Positions 1-8,617 of a stretch of 40,000 nucleotides of DNA are shown here, one piece after another. Made by a program: the position numbers and the translations under genes. The DNA comes from Minisyncoccota bacterium (lineage in GTDB: Bacteria; Patescibacteriota; Minisyncoccia; Phycocordibacterales; Phycocordibacteraceae). The notes beneath the pieces are model-generated. The model was given only the letters and a program-made list of their open reading frames with translations, was not told the origin of the DNA and did not search any database. Location of the stretch: assembly GCA_017991635.1 (NCBI GenBank), contig JAGOQE010000004.1:1-40000 (forward strand), in the 5' to 3' direction. The number at the start of each line of letters is the position of its first letter. The stretch's first letter is position 1.

Positions 1-2967
1 TGCCCACACTTCCATTTCTCCGAAGCGCTGTCCTCCGTTTTGTGCCTTACCTCCAAGCGGCTGCTGGGTGATAAGAGAGTACGGACCGATTGAGCGCATG
101 TGAATCTTGTCTTCCACCATGTGATGGAGTTTCAAGATGTACATGTAACCAACAGCAATGGTTTGTGCGAAGGCTTCTCCGGTACGTCCATCAAAGAGTT
201 GCATCTTACCTGAGCGATCAAAGCCAGCCTTTTCAAGCTCGTCCTTAATTTCGTCAGGTGACGCACCTGCAAACGGAGGCACCACGGCCTGGTAGCCAAG
301 TGTGTTTGCGGCAAGACCGAGGTGAAGCTCGAGAATCTGTCCGAGGTTCATACGTGAAGGAACGCCAAGTGGAGTCAAGATAACGTCCACAGGATTTCCA
401 TCCTTGTCGTATGGCATGTCTTCAGCTGGAAGCACGCGTGAGATAACACCCTTGTTACCGTGACGTCCTGCGAGCTTGTCTCCCACTGAGACGTTACGCA
501 CCTGAGCGACCGTCACTACAATTTTCTTGATGATACCGGTCTCGAGCTGATCACCCTTCTCTCGTGAGAAGACGCGAACGCCGATAACACGACCACGCTT
601 TCCTCCTTCCATACGAAGTGAGGTGTCCTTCACGTCCTTTGCCTTGTCTCCAAAGATAGAACGGAGAAGGCGCTCTTCTGGAGTGAGCTGAGTTTCACCC
701 TTAGGAGTTACCTTTCCGACGAGAATGTCGCCAGGACGTACTTCAGCACCAATGCGGATAACTCCTTCCTCGTCCAAGTTCTTCAAACGAAGTTCTCCTA
801 CGTTTGGAATGTCGTGAGTGGTAACTTCGGCACCAAGTTTGGTGTCGCGTACGGCACACTCGAAGTCCTCAATGTGCACTGTGGTGAACTTTGAGTTCTG
901 CACCATACGTTCAGAAACGATGATGGCGTCCTCGTAGTTAGCACCGTTCCAGCTCATGAAGGCAACGCGAACGTTCTGTCCAAGTGCCATCTGACCCTGG
1001 TCAGTTGATGAGTTGTCAGCAAGTACATCACCCTTCTTTACCTTGTCGCCAAGGAATACTGAAGGACGCTGCATGAACGCTGAGTTCTGGTTGGTTTGCG
1101 TGAGACCCTGGAGCTTGTACTCCTGCTTCTTACCTTCCTTGTTGGTAACAATGATGCGACGTGCATCAACAAAGGTAACCTCTCCTGCTTCAAGAGCGAG
1201 GATGAGACGTCCTGTGTTTCGTGCGGCATGACCTTCAACTCCTGTTGAGACAAGCGGTGCCTCAGGAATCAATACTGGTGTTGCCTGCTTCTGCATGTTT
1301 GAACCCATGAGTGCGCGGTTTGCGTCATCGTGGTCAACGAACGGAATCATCGCTGTAGCAGCTGAGAACATTTGGTAGGTTGAAGCATCAATAAGATCGA
1401 TTTCATTTCGATTTACGATAGCTGGCTCACCTCCCTTACGTACCTCAATAGCGTCAGGAATAATTTTACCCTTAGCGTCAAGCGGGGTTGCGCCGTGAGC
1501 GATGGTACGACTCTCTTCTTCAAGAGCGTTGAGGTATACAACCTCTTCGGTCACTACACCATTTTTGACAACAGCGTATGGAGTTTCAATAACGCCAAAC
1601 TCATTCGTTCTCGCGTGAAGTGCAAGACGAAGAATAAGTCCGATGTTCTGACCTTCAGGGGTGTGAATAGGACAGAGACGACCGTAGTGAGATGGGTGCA
1701 CGTCACGCACTTCAAAGCCTGCGCGCTCACGAGTGAGACCGCCGGGACCGAGTGCTGAGAGTGTGCGCATGTTCTCAAGTTCAGCGAGCGTGTTCTGCTG
1801 GTCCATGAACTGTGAGAGCTGGTTTGCCGTGAAGAATTCACGAACAGAAGCCTGGAATGGGCGGGGGTTAACGAAGGCCATCGGAAGCGTAGTCTCGCTT
1901 TCAATAGTACTCATGCGGTCCTGGATGTTTCGCTTCATGCGAGACATACCCACACGCATACGAGCCTGAAGGAGTTCTCCTACGAAGCGGACACGGCGGA
2001 AGCCGAGGTGATCAATATCGTCTGGTACGGCATTCACATCAACGTTCATGCGTGCAATTTCCGCTACGATGCGTACAAGGTCATCGAGGGTAAGTGCGCG
2101 ATTCTCAAGTCCCTTCTTATCAAGAGGAAGACCGAAGCGCTGATTAAGGCGGTAACGTCCAACCTTAGAAAGGTCGTAGCGCTCAGGAGCAAAGAGTGTG
2201 TTTACGTACTGCTTTGCGTTCTCTGGAGTAGCGAGGTCGCCATCGCGCATACGGCGGTGAATTTCAACAAAGGCGTCCTCAACGCTTTCTGAAGCGTCGT
2301 GCGCAAGTGTTGCTTTCATTGCGTCAAAGGCGATGTTGTCTTTTGAGAACTTTGCGAGAAGTTCATCCTTAGTTCCTGCACCAAAGATAGTGAGGAGCTG
2401 GGACACCGGGAACTTTCGCTTGCGGTCAATTTTTACAAAGATAGCACCATCAGCCTCTGAATCGATTTCAATCCAGACACCACGAGATGGAATAATCTTT
2501 GCTCCAAACCAACGCTTTCCCTTAATTTCCTCGGCAATGAAAAAGGCACCGAAGGAACGGGCAAGCTGTGGCACAATAGCGCGCTCAACACCTGAGACGA
2601 TGAATGAACCGTGTGGTGTCATCATCGGAATATCTGCTAGGAAAATATCCTGCGTCTTCTCAGTGCCAAACGTCTTATTAAGGAGCGTAACGGTTACCTT
2701 AAGAGGAGCTTCGTAGGTGCGCATGTTTTCACGCGCAGCCTCCTCATCACCCTTAGGTTCGCCAAGCTCAAAGCCGTCGATTCTAAGCTCAAACTTCTTA
2801 CCTGAATAATCAGGAATAGGTGAGAACTCCTTGAAGAGTTCATTAAACCCATCCTTCAAAAGCCACATGAACGAGTCCCTCTGGTGACCGACGAGGTCAG
2901 GGAGTGCCACACGAGGTGCCTGGTAGGCACTGAATGTTTTTGGCACGAGCGCTTTTTGTGTTCGCAT
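1..2967 (-). CDS. rpoB: RNA polymerase beta subunit RpoB, 5' part (runs off the left edge)
   Basis: Catalytic beta subunit of RNA polymerase; 989 codons lie in the window and the gene continues leftwards. The reading frame is open throughout. Near the left edge it gives GPYSLITQQPLGGKAQ followed by GGQRFGEMEVWA, a hallmark of the C-terminal part of all bacterial RpoB proteins. The N-terminus begins MRTQKALVPKTFSAY and then has VALPDLVGHQRDSF, matching the usual opening where the protein starts to contact the lobes. The ATG at 2967 is the first plausible start; no Shine-Dalgarno sequence precedes it. A roughly 145-base leader with a hairpin and a candidate promoter lies upstream. rpoC is expected beyond position 1 but cannot be seen. 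Confidence 0.97.
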   Translation of the reverse strand, partial: MRTQKALVPKTFSAYQAPRVALPDLVGHQRDSFMWLLKDGFNELFKEFSPIPDYSGKKFELRIDGFELGEPKGDEEAARENMRTYEAPLKVTVTLLNKTFGTEKTQDIFLADIPMMTPHGSFIVSGVERAIVPQLARSFGAFFIAEEIKGKRWFGAKIIPSRGVWIEIDSEADGAIFVKIDRKRKFPVSQLLTIFGAGTKDELLAKFSKDNIAFDAMKATLAHDASESVEDAFVEIHRRMRDGDLATPENAKQYVNTLFAPERYDLSKVGRYRLNQRFGLPLDKKGLENRALTLDDLVRIVAEIARMNVDVNAVPDDIDHLGFRRVRFVGELLQARMRVGMSRMKRNIQDRMSTIESETTLPMAFVNPRPFQASVREFFTANQLSQFMDQQNTLAELENMRTLSALGPGGLTRERAGFEVRDVHPSHYGRLCPIHTPEGQNIGLILRLALHARTNEFGVIETPYAVVKNGVVTEEVVYLNALEEESRTIAHGATPLDAKGKIIPDAIEVRKGGEPAIVNRNEIDLIDASTYQMFSAATAMIPFVDHDDANRALMGSNMQKQATPVLIPEAPLVSTGVEGHAARNTGRLILALEAGEVTFVDARRIIVTNKEGKKQEYKLQGLTQTNQNSAFMQRPSVFLGDKVKKGDVLADNSSTDQGQMALGQNVRVAFMSWNGANYEDAIIVSERMVQNSKFTTVHIEDFECAVRDTKLGAEVTTHDIPNVGELRLKNLDEEGVIRIGAEVRPGDILVGKVTPKGETQLTPEERLLRSIFGDKAKDVKDTSLRMEGGKRGRVIGVRVFSREKGDQLETGIIKKIVVTVAQVRNVSVGDKLAGRHGNKGVISRVLPAEDMPYDKDGNPVDVILTPLGVPSRMNLGQILELHLGLAANTLGYQAVVPPFAGASPDEIKDELEKAGFDRSGKMQLFDGRTGEAFAQTIAVGYMYILKLHHMVEDKIHMRSIGPYSLITQQPLGGKAQNGGQRFGEMEVWA

Positions 2968-3148
2968 GTATGTACGCCGCTATAAAATCAGAAACGTAAA
3001 CTACTCCGCACACGGCGGAGAGCGCCTACGTATCCTGACGCTTAGTAATCGATATTGTATGTTGTGCCCGCCAGAGTGCCCCCACCACTCAATCTTTTCT
3101 GGTTAGTGTCTAGTGTATACCTGTTTCAAATACCCGTCAATTCGTCAA
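2968..3148 (-). promoter_or_regulatory. rpoB upstream region: candidate promoter and long leader
   Basis: On the minus strand, TTGACG (3140-3135) lies 17 bases before TACACT (3117-3112), a fair sigma70-type promoter. Transcription from it would give a leader of about 140 bases containing the hairpin CTCCGC-N5-GCGGAG near 3005-3021. An alternative weak -10, TTATAG, sits 12 bases before the ATG and would give an almost leaderless transcript. Both are inferred from sequence only. Confidence 0.4.
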
Positions 3149-3173
3149 GACTCCCCAAGGTGGATAAAGACTT

Positions 3174-3206
3174 CGGGCGGGCTTCAACAAGGTTGAAACC
3201 CGCCCG
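3174..3206 (-). terminator. Intrinsic terminator after the 3218-3853 gene
   Basis: Hairpin with a 15-bp stem (one mismatch) and a 3-base loop, GC-rich at the base (CGGGCGGG/CCCGCCCG). On the minus strand it begins about 12 bases after the stop codon of the upstream membrane-protein gene and is followed by AAGTCTTTATC. Confidence 0.7.
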
Positions 3207-3217
3207 ATGTGGGTCTT

Positions 3218-3853
3218 CTAGACCCGCTTGTCGACCAACTGGCCGGTGCCGTCCGAAGCGAGCTTTTGGGGCTCTGCGACAGGATCCGTCTTGACCACAA
3301 CGCCGATGGCGTTCTCAGGAACGGTGACGACCGACAGTGGGGCGACGGCGCCGAAGACCATCAGGACGCCCATGATTCCAAAGGCGAGGACAGGATGATC
3401 GTCGATGAAGAGGCCCGTCACCAGAGTACCGATGATGGCCGTGGCCAAAATCAGGACGAACTCCTTCCGGCTCGTGTAGTTTTCGACACTGTCGCGAAAC
3501 TCGCGAAGGACGAGCGAATAGATGACGAAGCCCACGACGGTGGCGACGATGCCAAGCGCAAGGCTCGACATGAACGTCATCACCACGGCCGACGCGAAGA
3601 TGAAGGTGGCGAGCGTCAGAACGACATTCTGACACCACAGTCGGAGCGACATCTCCACGGACTCATGCCGTGCGCGAAGAGCGCAGGCGACGAGGACGAG
3701 AGCGATGAGGCTCGCGACCAACATACCTCCCGCGAAGAAGGCATCGGCACTGTAGGGCTTCTCGGTCTCAACGAGACCGGCGAAGGCCCGAAAGCCGAAG
3801 ACCAGAGCGACGGAGACGGCGAACGAATTGGCGAAGAACTGAACGGTCTTCAT
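3218..3853 (-). CDS. Hypothetical multi-spanning membrane protein, 211 aa
   Basis: No family recognised. The protein has about six hydrophobic stretches, among them NSFAVSVALVFGFRAF near the N-terminus, GGMLVASLIALVLVACAL, VVLTLATFIFASAVVMTF and FVLILATAIIGTLVTGLF, and a short polar C-terminal tail. It is therefore an integral membrane protein. The start at 3853 (MKTVQFF) is preferred over the in-frame ATG at 3871 because a GGGGG Shine-Dalgarno-like run lies 9 bases upstream of it. The gene is clearly GC-richer than its neighbours and stands alone with its own sigma70 promoter, a 5'-UTR hairpin and its own terminator. A long open frame on the opposite strand (3209-4150) is a shadow of this GC-rich composition. 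Confidence 0.8.
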   Translation of the reverse strand: MKTVQFFANSFAVSVALVFGFRAFAGLVETEKPYSADAFFAGGMLVASLIALVLVACALRARHESVEMSLRLWCQNVVLTLATFIFASAVVMTFMSSLALGIVATVVGFVIYSLVLREFRDSVENYTSRKEFVLILATAIIGTLVTGLFIDDHPVLAFGIMGVLMVFGAVAPLSVVTVPENAIGVVVKTDPVAEPQKLASDGTGQLVDKRV

Positions 3854-3875
3854 GGCGAAGTACCCCCACATGTGT

Positions 3876-3934
3876 ACTCAAGAATGTTCTTGAGTTTCCT
3901 TATATATTATATCACCATATTGTATAAAAGTCAA
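3876..3934 (-). promoter_or_regulatory. Consensus sigma70 promoter and 5'-UTR hairpin for the 3218-3853 gene
   Basis: Minus strand: TTGACT (3934-3929), 17-base spacer, TATAAT (3911-3906), nearly consensus. The leader of about 50 bases holds a perfect dyad, ACTCAAGAA-CA-TTCTTGAGT (3876-3895), just before the Shine-Dalgarno-like GGGGG. The dyad could be an mRNA hairpin or an operator. The -35 box overlaps the trmD terminator hairpin. Confidence 0.75.
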
Positions 3935-3961
3935 TATCCACGGCCTAGACCGTGGATATTG
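3932..3961 (-). terminator. Intrinsic terminator after trmD
   Basis: Perfect 12-bp stem (CAATATCCACGG/CCGTGGATATTG) around a 6-base loop, starting 4 bases after the trmD stop. On the minus strand it is followed by ACTTTTATAC. The foot of the hairpin shares bases with the -35 element of the next gene. Confidence 0.75.
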
Positions 3962-3965
3962 TGGG

Positions 3966-4619
3966 TTACGACTTCTTTTTCTTCCACGCCTCGATGTCGG
4001 CATGGTTTCCTGTTTGGAGTACCTTCGGAACGCGGTACTTCTTCCCTTCCCACTCAAACACTTCAGGGCGTGTGTAAATCTCGCGTGCAGCGACTCGGCG
4101 CTCCTCTACTGAGTCGTCCTTTCCAAGCACGCCTGGAATACGTCGCGTGACCGCGTCCACAATAGCGAGACTTGGCACTTCCCCTCCTGTGTAAATTGCC
4201 TCCCCCACTGAGTACGTATGTAACTTTCCAAAGGTCTTCATGATGTTTTTTGCACGAGTATCAATCCCTTCGTAACGCCCAGAGACCAGTACGACATCAT
4301 CAAACTTTGCGAGCTTGTCGGCTTCTTTATTATCAAAAGATTTTGCAAAGGGCTCAAACCACACAATGGCGATTTTCCCTTTGCGACGCGTGAGCGCCTT
4401 TTTCACTGCACGAACGACCGGAAGCGCGCTCATGACCATACCCGGACCCCCGCCATACGGACGCTCGTCTACCTTCCCCCACTTATTATCAACAAAATCC
4501 CGTGGTGACTGGTAGTCCACGGAAATGAGTTTCTTCTCGCGCGCGCGTCCCAAAATAGACGCGGAAAGATACGCCTCGCAGGCGTCTGGGAAAAGAGTGA
4601 TGAGGTGGAAGCGAAGCAT
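3966..4619 (-). CDS. trmD: tRNA (guanine-37-N1)-methyltransferase TrmD, 217 aa
   Basis: Makes m1G at position 37, next to the anticodon, of tRNAs reading CNN codons, using S-adenosylmethionine; this prevents +1 frameshifting. SPOUT-fold hallmarks are visible: DERPYGGGPGMVMS near residue 51, SGRYEGID (usually CGRYEGID) near 113, SVGEAIYTGGEVPSLAIVDA forming the knot near 137, and a C-terminal RVPKVLQTGNHADIEAW. At 217 residues it is slightly shorter than usual (230-250). The region equivalent to the catalytic aspartate reads GKDDSVEE, so the Asp is kept although the usual DSF is DSV. It lies 19 bases downstream of khpA in the order rpsP-khpA-trmD. The usual operon partners rimM and rplS are absent. 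Confidence 0.97.
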   Translation of the reverse strand: MLRFHLITLFPDACEAYLSASILGRAREKKLISVDYQSPRDFVDNKWGKVDERPYGGGPGMVMSALPVVRAVKKALTRRKGKIAIVWFEPFAKSFDNKEADKLAKFDDVVLVSGRYEGIDTRAKNIMKTFGKLHTYSVGEAIYTGGEVPSLAIVDAVTRRIPGVLGKDDSVEERRVAAREIYTRPEVFEWEGKKYRVPKVLQTGNHADIEAWKKKKS

Positions 4620-4638
4620 GTGCTATTCGCTTAGATGA

Positions 4639-4938
4639 CTACGCACCGAGTGCTTCGTCCAGAGTCTTTTCTTCTGTCTGGTGATGCTTACCGCCAACTG
4701 GCTCGTTGATTTTGAGATTCACACGAGCATTGTGCTTCATACCCACAACCCGAAGAAGGGTGCGCAGTGCCTTCGCAATGTTTCCATCACGACCGATAAT
4801 TTTACCCATATCGTCAGCGTGCACAGTAAGCGTAAGGAGGACACCCATCTCATCAACTGAGCGAGTGACTTCTACGGCCTCAGGGTGGTCAACGAGAGCC
4901 TTAATAACGTAATCGAGAAATGCGTGGTCTTGATCCAT
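4639..4938 (-). CDS. khpA: KH-domain RNA-binding protein KhpA, 99 aa
   Basis: Small single-KH-domain RNA-binding protein; in Gram-positive bacteria KhpA pairs with KhpB to bind many RNAs and affect division and cell length. The core reads LTLTVHADDMGKIIGRDGNIAKALRTLL without a break (its key part is the GRDG loop of the GxxG motif), followed by the second beta-alpha unit with ARVNLKI. The tail is a short polar extension. It lies between rpsP and trmD, the classic position for khpA. A TACTCT hexamer lies 11 bases before the ATG and may serve as a -10 for a nearly leaderless transcript. No KhpB homologue is visible in the window. Confidence 0.93.
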   Translation of the reverse strand: MDQDHAFLDYVIKALVDHPEAVEVTRSVDEMGVLLTLTVHADDMGKIIGRDGNIAKALRTLLRVVGMKHNARVNLKINEPVGGKHHQTEEKTLDEALGA

Positions 4939-4992
4939 AAAGTCGTTTCAGAGTAATCGGGAGTAAGGGGGAACGAAGCGAAGCAAGACAGC

Positions 4993-5451
4993 TTATGCTG
5001 CTACTGCTTCCTCTTCTTTTGCCTCTTCAGCTACAGGTTCAGCTGCAACTTCTTCTACTACCTCGGGAGCTGGAGCTTCCTCTACAGTCTCAGCTGGAGC
5101 TGCTTCTACAGGAGCTTCCTCGGCTACTTCAGCCTTTGGAGCTGGAGCTGCTTCTTCTGCAGGAACTTCCTTCTTGATAGGAGTCTTGAGTGGGAGAACG
5201 TTTACCTTCTTTCCGGTAAGCACACCCTTATTAATAAGGAGGTTCATAACGGTTGGAGAAACCTGGGCACCCTTAGCAATCCACTCCTTAATAGAGTCTG
5301 CCTTCACAGTAGCCTCCTTGGTGCGTGGATTATAAGTACCTACGAGGTCAACATACTTGCCGGCCTTTGGGCCTGCAGTCTTAGGAAGCACGGCAATACG
5401 AAAAGACGGGTCGTTTTTTCGGCCAACGCGCTGGAAACGGATCATCAACAT
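4993..5451 (-). CDS. rpsP: Ribosomal protein bS16 with long acidic Ala/Glu/Pro tail
   Basis: The first 80 residues are canonical bS16: MIRFQRVGRKNDPSFRI, GKYVDLVGTYNPRTKE and VSPTVMNLLINKGVL. The remaining 65-70 residues are almost only Ala, Glu, Pro and Val, strongly acidic and probably disordered. This nearly doubles the usual length of about 80-90. The start could be the first ATG (5451) or the third codon (5445, MIRFQ); the sequence upstream is C-rich with no Shine-Dalgarno. First gene of rpsP-khpA-trmD. The acidic tail of an rRNA-binding protein is unexpected and should extend from the ribosome surface. Confidence 0.96.
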   Translation of the reverse strand: MLMIRFQRVGRKNDPSFRIAVLPKTAGPKAGKYVDLVGTYNPRTKEATVKADSIKEWIAKGAQVSPTVMNLLINKGVLTGKKVNVLPLKTPIKKEVPAEEAAPAPKAEVAEEAPVEAAPAETVEEAPAPEVVEEVAAEPVAEEAKEEEAVAA

Positions 5452-5478
5452 AGTGGGGGGAAGTGTACTAGATAACTC

Positions 5479-5907
5479 TTAAAACGTCAAAGCAGGGGCC
5501 TCAAGTTTGACTGGCGCCCAAAGAATAAGACTCGAAAACCAGAAGTACAGCGAGACCGCGACAACGGCAAGAACTACTAAAACAATAGACGTAATCAAGA
5601 TAATTTTTGAAATAGCCAAGCCCTTCTTTGTAGAATCCGTGCTCGTAAGAGACTCAAGGGGAGGAAGTGGGAGCGGTGAAGGATACGGCACTGAAGTACC
5701 TATAGGGTTTCCGGGCAAGGGTCCCGGAGCACTTTGAACAGGGGGCGGTGTACTTCCCCATCGACTCACCATAAGAACCGCTTCATCTATGTCGGCTTCA
5801 CTATATGATGCTCCGCGAAGTAACTCGCGAATTTTTGAAGGCGGGGTCTCGGCAGTCACTCCATTCACCTTGAGAAGTGTCGAGACAATAGGAACCTCAA
5901 TAGCCAT
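5479..5907 (-). CDS. Hypothetical single-TM protein with Pro-rich linker, 142 aa
   Basis: No family recognised. From N to C: a helical region of about 50 residues (KIRELLRGASYSEADIDEAV), a Pro/Ser-rich linker (GSTPPPVQSAPGPLPG), one strong membrane segment (IILITSIVLVVLAVVAVSLY) and a short tail. Start: the frame stays open back to 6039, but that would run through the terminator hairpin of the neighbouring gene. The ATG at 5907 has a TGG-TACTAT extended -10 (5920-5915) ending 7 bases upstream, so a leaderless transcript starting at this ATG is likely. It lies 27 bases before rpsP on the same strand and may be cotranscribed with it. The N-terminal part could be a small membrane-tethered adaptor domain. 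Confidence 0.75.
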   Translation of the reverse strand: MAIEVPIVSTLLKVNGVTAETPPSKIRELLRGASYSEADIDEAVLMVSRWGSTPPPVQSAPGPLPGNPIGTSVPYPSPLPLPPLESLTSTDSTKKGLAISKIILITSIVLVVLAVVAVSLYFWFSSLILWAPVKLEAPALTF

Positions 5908-5974
5908 TGTCTTTATAGTACCAGTGCACAGCCATCCCTCCCCATTAAGGAGATGTCCATGGGGATTACACAAC

Positions 5975-6008
5975 ACGCCCCGGCAAACCAAAAGGTTTAC
6001 CGGGGCGT
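5975..6008 (-). terminator. Intrinsic terminator after the 6018-6476 gene
   Basis: Hairpin ACGCCCCGG...CCGGGGCGT with inner AAACC/GGTTT pairing and one mismatch, starting about 9 bases after the stop codon on the minus strand. The T-run after it is weak, but the stem is very stable. Confidence 0.65.
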
Positions 6009-6017
6009 CTGGAAGCG

Positions 6018-6476
6018 TTACCACTCCCCATTGAGCCACGAGAGCGTCCGTTCGTTTCCGTGCCGAATCCAGAGATTCAGAGTGTAGAAGAAACAGAACG
6101 GTGCAAAGAGCGGATTCCAGTGCATAAGCGTGCGCCAGGTCTTGATGCGCGCATCTTCCGTCCAGACCTTCCCTTTGTAGTACGCTCGGCGAGCCATGCG
6201 ACTTTGAATGCCGAGCGGGAGAAGCCAGAGCGTGATGGAACCGAACGCAACACCAGACAGGTACGTGGCCACGAGGACCAAGGCGAAGTCATACTGATTT
6301 CCAAGTACGACCAGCACGATTCCGTAGAGAATACCGAGAAGCGAAAAAGCTCCACCAAGAGCTGACGCCGTGACCAGAATAAATGTCATGGCATGGAGCC
6401 AGCCGTACCTGCGAGACCACTCGGCCTTAAGCCAAACTTGCCTCGGGCCAGATTCAAACGTTTCGCGTTCGCTCAT
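6018..6476 (-). CDS. Hypothetical membrane protein, 152 aa
   Basis: No family recognised. Residues 1-25 are polar (MSERETFESGPRQVWLKAEW). Two or three long hydrophobic segments follow (AMTFILVTASALGGAFSLLG, GIVLVVLGNQYDFALVLVAT, GVAFGSITLWLLPLG), then a basic loop (SRMARRAYYKGK) and a Trp/Phe-rich C-terminal hydrophobic segment (HWNPLFAPFCFFYTLNLWI). The start at 6476 is set by a strong Shine-Dalgarno, AAGGAGG, 5 bases upstream; the in-frame ATG at 6533 lacks one. A 5'-UTR hairpin (6493-6506) lies directly before the Shine-Dalgarno. The gene is GC-richer than its neighbours and ends in a private terminator, like the 3218, 17606, 26470 and 31377 genes. Confidence 0.8.
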   Translation of the reverse strand: MSERETFESGPRQVWLKAEWSRRYGWLHAMTFILVTASALGGAFSLLGILYGIVLVVLGNQYDFALVLVATYLSGVAFGSITLWLLPLGIQSRMARRAYYKGKVWTEDARIKTWRTLMHWNPLFAPFCFFYTLNLWIRHGNERTLSWLNGEW

Positions 6477-6481
6477 ACGAG

Positions 6482-6506
6482 CCTCCTTGTATTGCACCCA
6501 GGTGCA
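6482..6506 (-). promoter_or_regulatory. 5'-UTR hairpin plus strong Shine-Dalgarno of the 6018-6476 gene
   Basis: Minus strand: TGCACC-TG-GGTGCA dyad (6493-6506), then AAGGAGG (6488-6482), then ATG. A possible promoter, TTGATA-N17-CACAGT, lies further upstream and is weak at -10. Confidence 0.55.
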
Positions 6507-6598
6507 CATACTTCTTTTTGCACTGTGCCACACTTCCTCTTCGCTATCAAGTGTTCTTGTCCGTACCTAAACAACGTACTTTCTGCTACTCTCTACAT

Positions 6599-8578
6599 AT
6601 GACTGACGCTACTTCGGCCACCCTTGTAGGCCCTATCACCATTACCCGTAAGGGCACGGGCTTTTTCAAAATTGAAGGCCAGGACGAGGACCTTATTATC
6701 CCTCCTGAAAAAATGGGTAATGCCCTTCCTCTCGATGTCGTCTCGGTAGTACTTGATGGCTTTAGTGAAGACCCGAAAACTAAGACGAAGCGACAAGCGG
6801 GCAAGGTTGTCGGCATCGTAAAGCGTTCTCATGAGCAATTTGTTGGAAAACTGGTCACTCCTCCTGCTGAATATCACCTCCCTGAAGACGCGGCCATCCT
6901 CGTACCTGACTGGAAGAAAATGCACGTACCTTTTGTGGTGCGCGGTGAGTCCCTTCCTCTTGATAACAAGGTGGTGATTCGTTTCACTCAGTGGCGAGAA
7001 GGAAATGCATTTCCTGAAGGCACTCTTGAAGAAGTCATTGGCCAGGCTGGAGTTCATGAGACAGAGATGCGTGCCCTCGCACTTTCACAAGGATTCCGTT
7101 CAGACTTCCCACCTGGTGTTGTACAAGAAGCACACACCCTAGAGACCACCGGCACCGCTATGATTGCTGAGGAAGCAGCGCGTGGCACTCGTCGCGACAT
7201 GCGTGACGTACTTACCTTTACGATTGACCCAGCCGACGCTAAGGACTTTGATGATGCCCTTTCAGTAAAAGAACTTCCTGACGGAACGTATGAGATTGGT
7301 GTGCACATCGCAGATGTGTCGTTTTTTGTGCGCCCGGGAACTAGCATAGATGACGAGGCTGTGGCGCGCGCCACCTCGGTTTACCTTGTGGACCGTACCA
7401 TCCCCATGCTTCCTCACGTCCTCTCCACGAACCTCTGTTCTCTTAATCCAAACGAGGACCGTCTTGCCATGTCTGCAGTATTTGTCATAGACAAGCAGGC
7501 AGGCGTGTTGAGTTCGTGGTTTGGAGAAACCGTCATCCATTCCGATAAACGCTTTACGTATGAAGAGGCGCAGGAAGTACTTGAGACTGGAAACGGCCCT
7601 CACCAAAAGGATTTGGTTATCCTAAACACGCTTTCAAAACTCATGCGCAAGCGTCGCGAGGATAATGGCGCCATTGCCTTTGATACCCCTGAAGTAAAAG
7701 TTGAACTTGGTGAAGAGGGTCGCCCTATTGCCATTCATTTGAAGGAGCGCAAAGACACGAATCTCTTGATTGAGGACTTCATGCTTCTTGCAAACGTTGC
7801 CGTTGCAACTGAACTTACGGAGAAAATAAAAAGCGACAAGATTGCAAAGCAGTCCATCTATCGCGTGCACGAACTTCCTAATGCAGAAAAAATTGAGAAC
7901 CTCTCCCAGTTCCTAAAGGTCTTGGGTTACTACCTAGAGAATCAAGCAGGACGCGTGAAAGGAAAAGACATCAACGCCCTTCTGAAGGAAGTTGAAGGAA
8001 AGCCTGAGGAATACCTCATCAAGGTGGCGACGCTTCGCTCTATGGCAAAGGCAACGTACTCAACCAAGAACGTTGGGCACTTTGGCCTCGCCTTTGATTG
8101 CTACACACACTTCACCTCCCCTATTAGGCGCTACCCTGACCTTCTCGTGCACCGCCTCTTGAAGCACTTCACTAATCAACAGCCTGTTTCAAAGGAGCAG
8201 ATTGATGAGCTCGATGAATTGGCCTTCCACTCTTCTGAGCGAGAGGTGTCTGCCGCTGAAGCTGAGCGCGATTCAATCAAACTCAAGATTGTTGAGTTTA
8301 TGGCCGATAAGGTTAATCAAGAATTTGATGCCGTTATCTCGGGCGTTACTGATCGTGGACTCTATGTAGAAGTCACTGAAAATCGTGCTGAAGGCATGAT
8401 TCGTATGCGCGACCTTGGCGAGGATTACTTCACCTACGACGAGAAGCGATACCGCCTGTATGGCGAGCGTACGAAGAAGGAGTACCGACTTGGTGACCCA
8501 ATTAAGGTAAAGCTTATTGCGGCACGAGTTCTCGACCGTGAACTTGATTTCGGTCTCGCCGCACCCACCCTCCCCTAG
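6599..8578 (+). CDS. rnr: Ribonuclease R (RNase II/R family 3'-5' exoribonuclease), 659 aa
   Basis: Processive 3'-5' hydrolysis of structured RNA, used in mRNA and rRNA decay. After two OB/cold-shock-like modules (residues about 1-190) comes the RNB catalytic domain with TIDPADAKDFDDALS near residue 206, where the four Asp bind Mg2+. Also seen are HIADVSFFVRPG, YLVDRTIPMLPHVLS and, towards the end of the domain, YTHFTSPIRRYPDLLVHR. A C-terminal S1 domain (DAVISGVTDRGLYVEV, about 575-650) completes the usual layout; the length is at the short end for RNase R. The start at 6599 is chosen because TG-C-TACTCT (extended -10, hexamer 6587-6592) ends 6 bases before it. The frame is open to 6518 but without support. 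No Shine-Dalgarno is present. Confidence 0.97.
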   Translation: MTDATSATLVGPITITRKGTGFFKIEGQDEDLIIPPEKMGNALPLDVVSVVLDGFSEDPKTKTKRQAGKVVGIVKRSHEQFVGKLVTPPAEYHLPEDAAILVPDWKKMHVPFVVRGESLPLDNKVVIRFTQWREGNAFPEGTLEEVIGQAGVHETEMRALALSQGFRSDFPPGVVQEAHTLETTGTAMIAEEAARGTRRDMRDVLTFTIDPADAKDFDDALSVKELPDGTYEIGVHIADVSFFVRPGTSIDDEAVARATSVYLVDRTIPMLPHVLSTNLCSLNPNEDRLAMSAVFVIDKQAGVLSSWFGETVIHSDKRFTYEEAQEVLETGNGPHQKDLVILNTLSKLMRKRREDNGAIAFDTPEVKVELGEEGRPIAIHLKERKDTNLLIEDFMLLANVAVATELTEKIKSDKIAKQSIYRVHELPNAEKIENLSQFLKVLGYYLENQAGRVKGKDINALLKEVEGKPEEYLIKVATLRSMAKATYSTKNVGHFGLAFDCYTHFTSPIRRYPDLLVHRLLKHFTNQQPVSKEQIDELDELAFHSSEREVSAAEAERDSIKLKIVEFMADKVNQEFDAVISGVTDRGLYVEVTENRAEGMIRMRDLGEDYFTYDEKRYRLYGERTKKEYRLGDPIKVKLIAARVLDRELDFGLAAPTLP

Positions 8579-8617
8579 ACGAAGTTATATCAGGCAGAGC
8601 TCTTTACGGAGGCACTC

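Noticed and set aside
3209-4150. Plus-strand open frame of 313 codons
   Set aside because: It is antisense to the GC-rich membrane-protein gene and trmD, crosses the promoter and terminator of those genes, and is a low-complexity charged sequence typical of a shadow frame.
5908-6039. Longer N-terminus (to 6039) for the 5479 gene
   Set aside because: The added codons would include the terminator hairpin of the neighbouring gene and the -10 box at 5915-5920.
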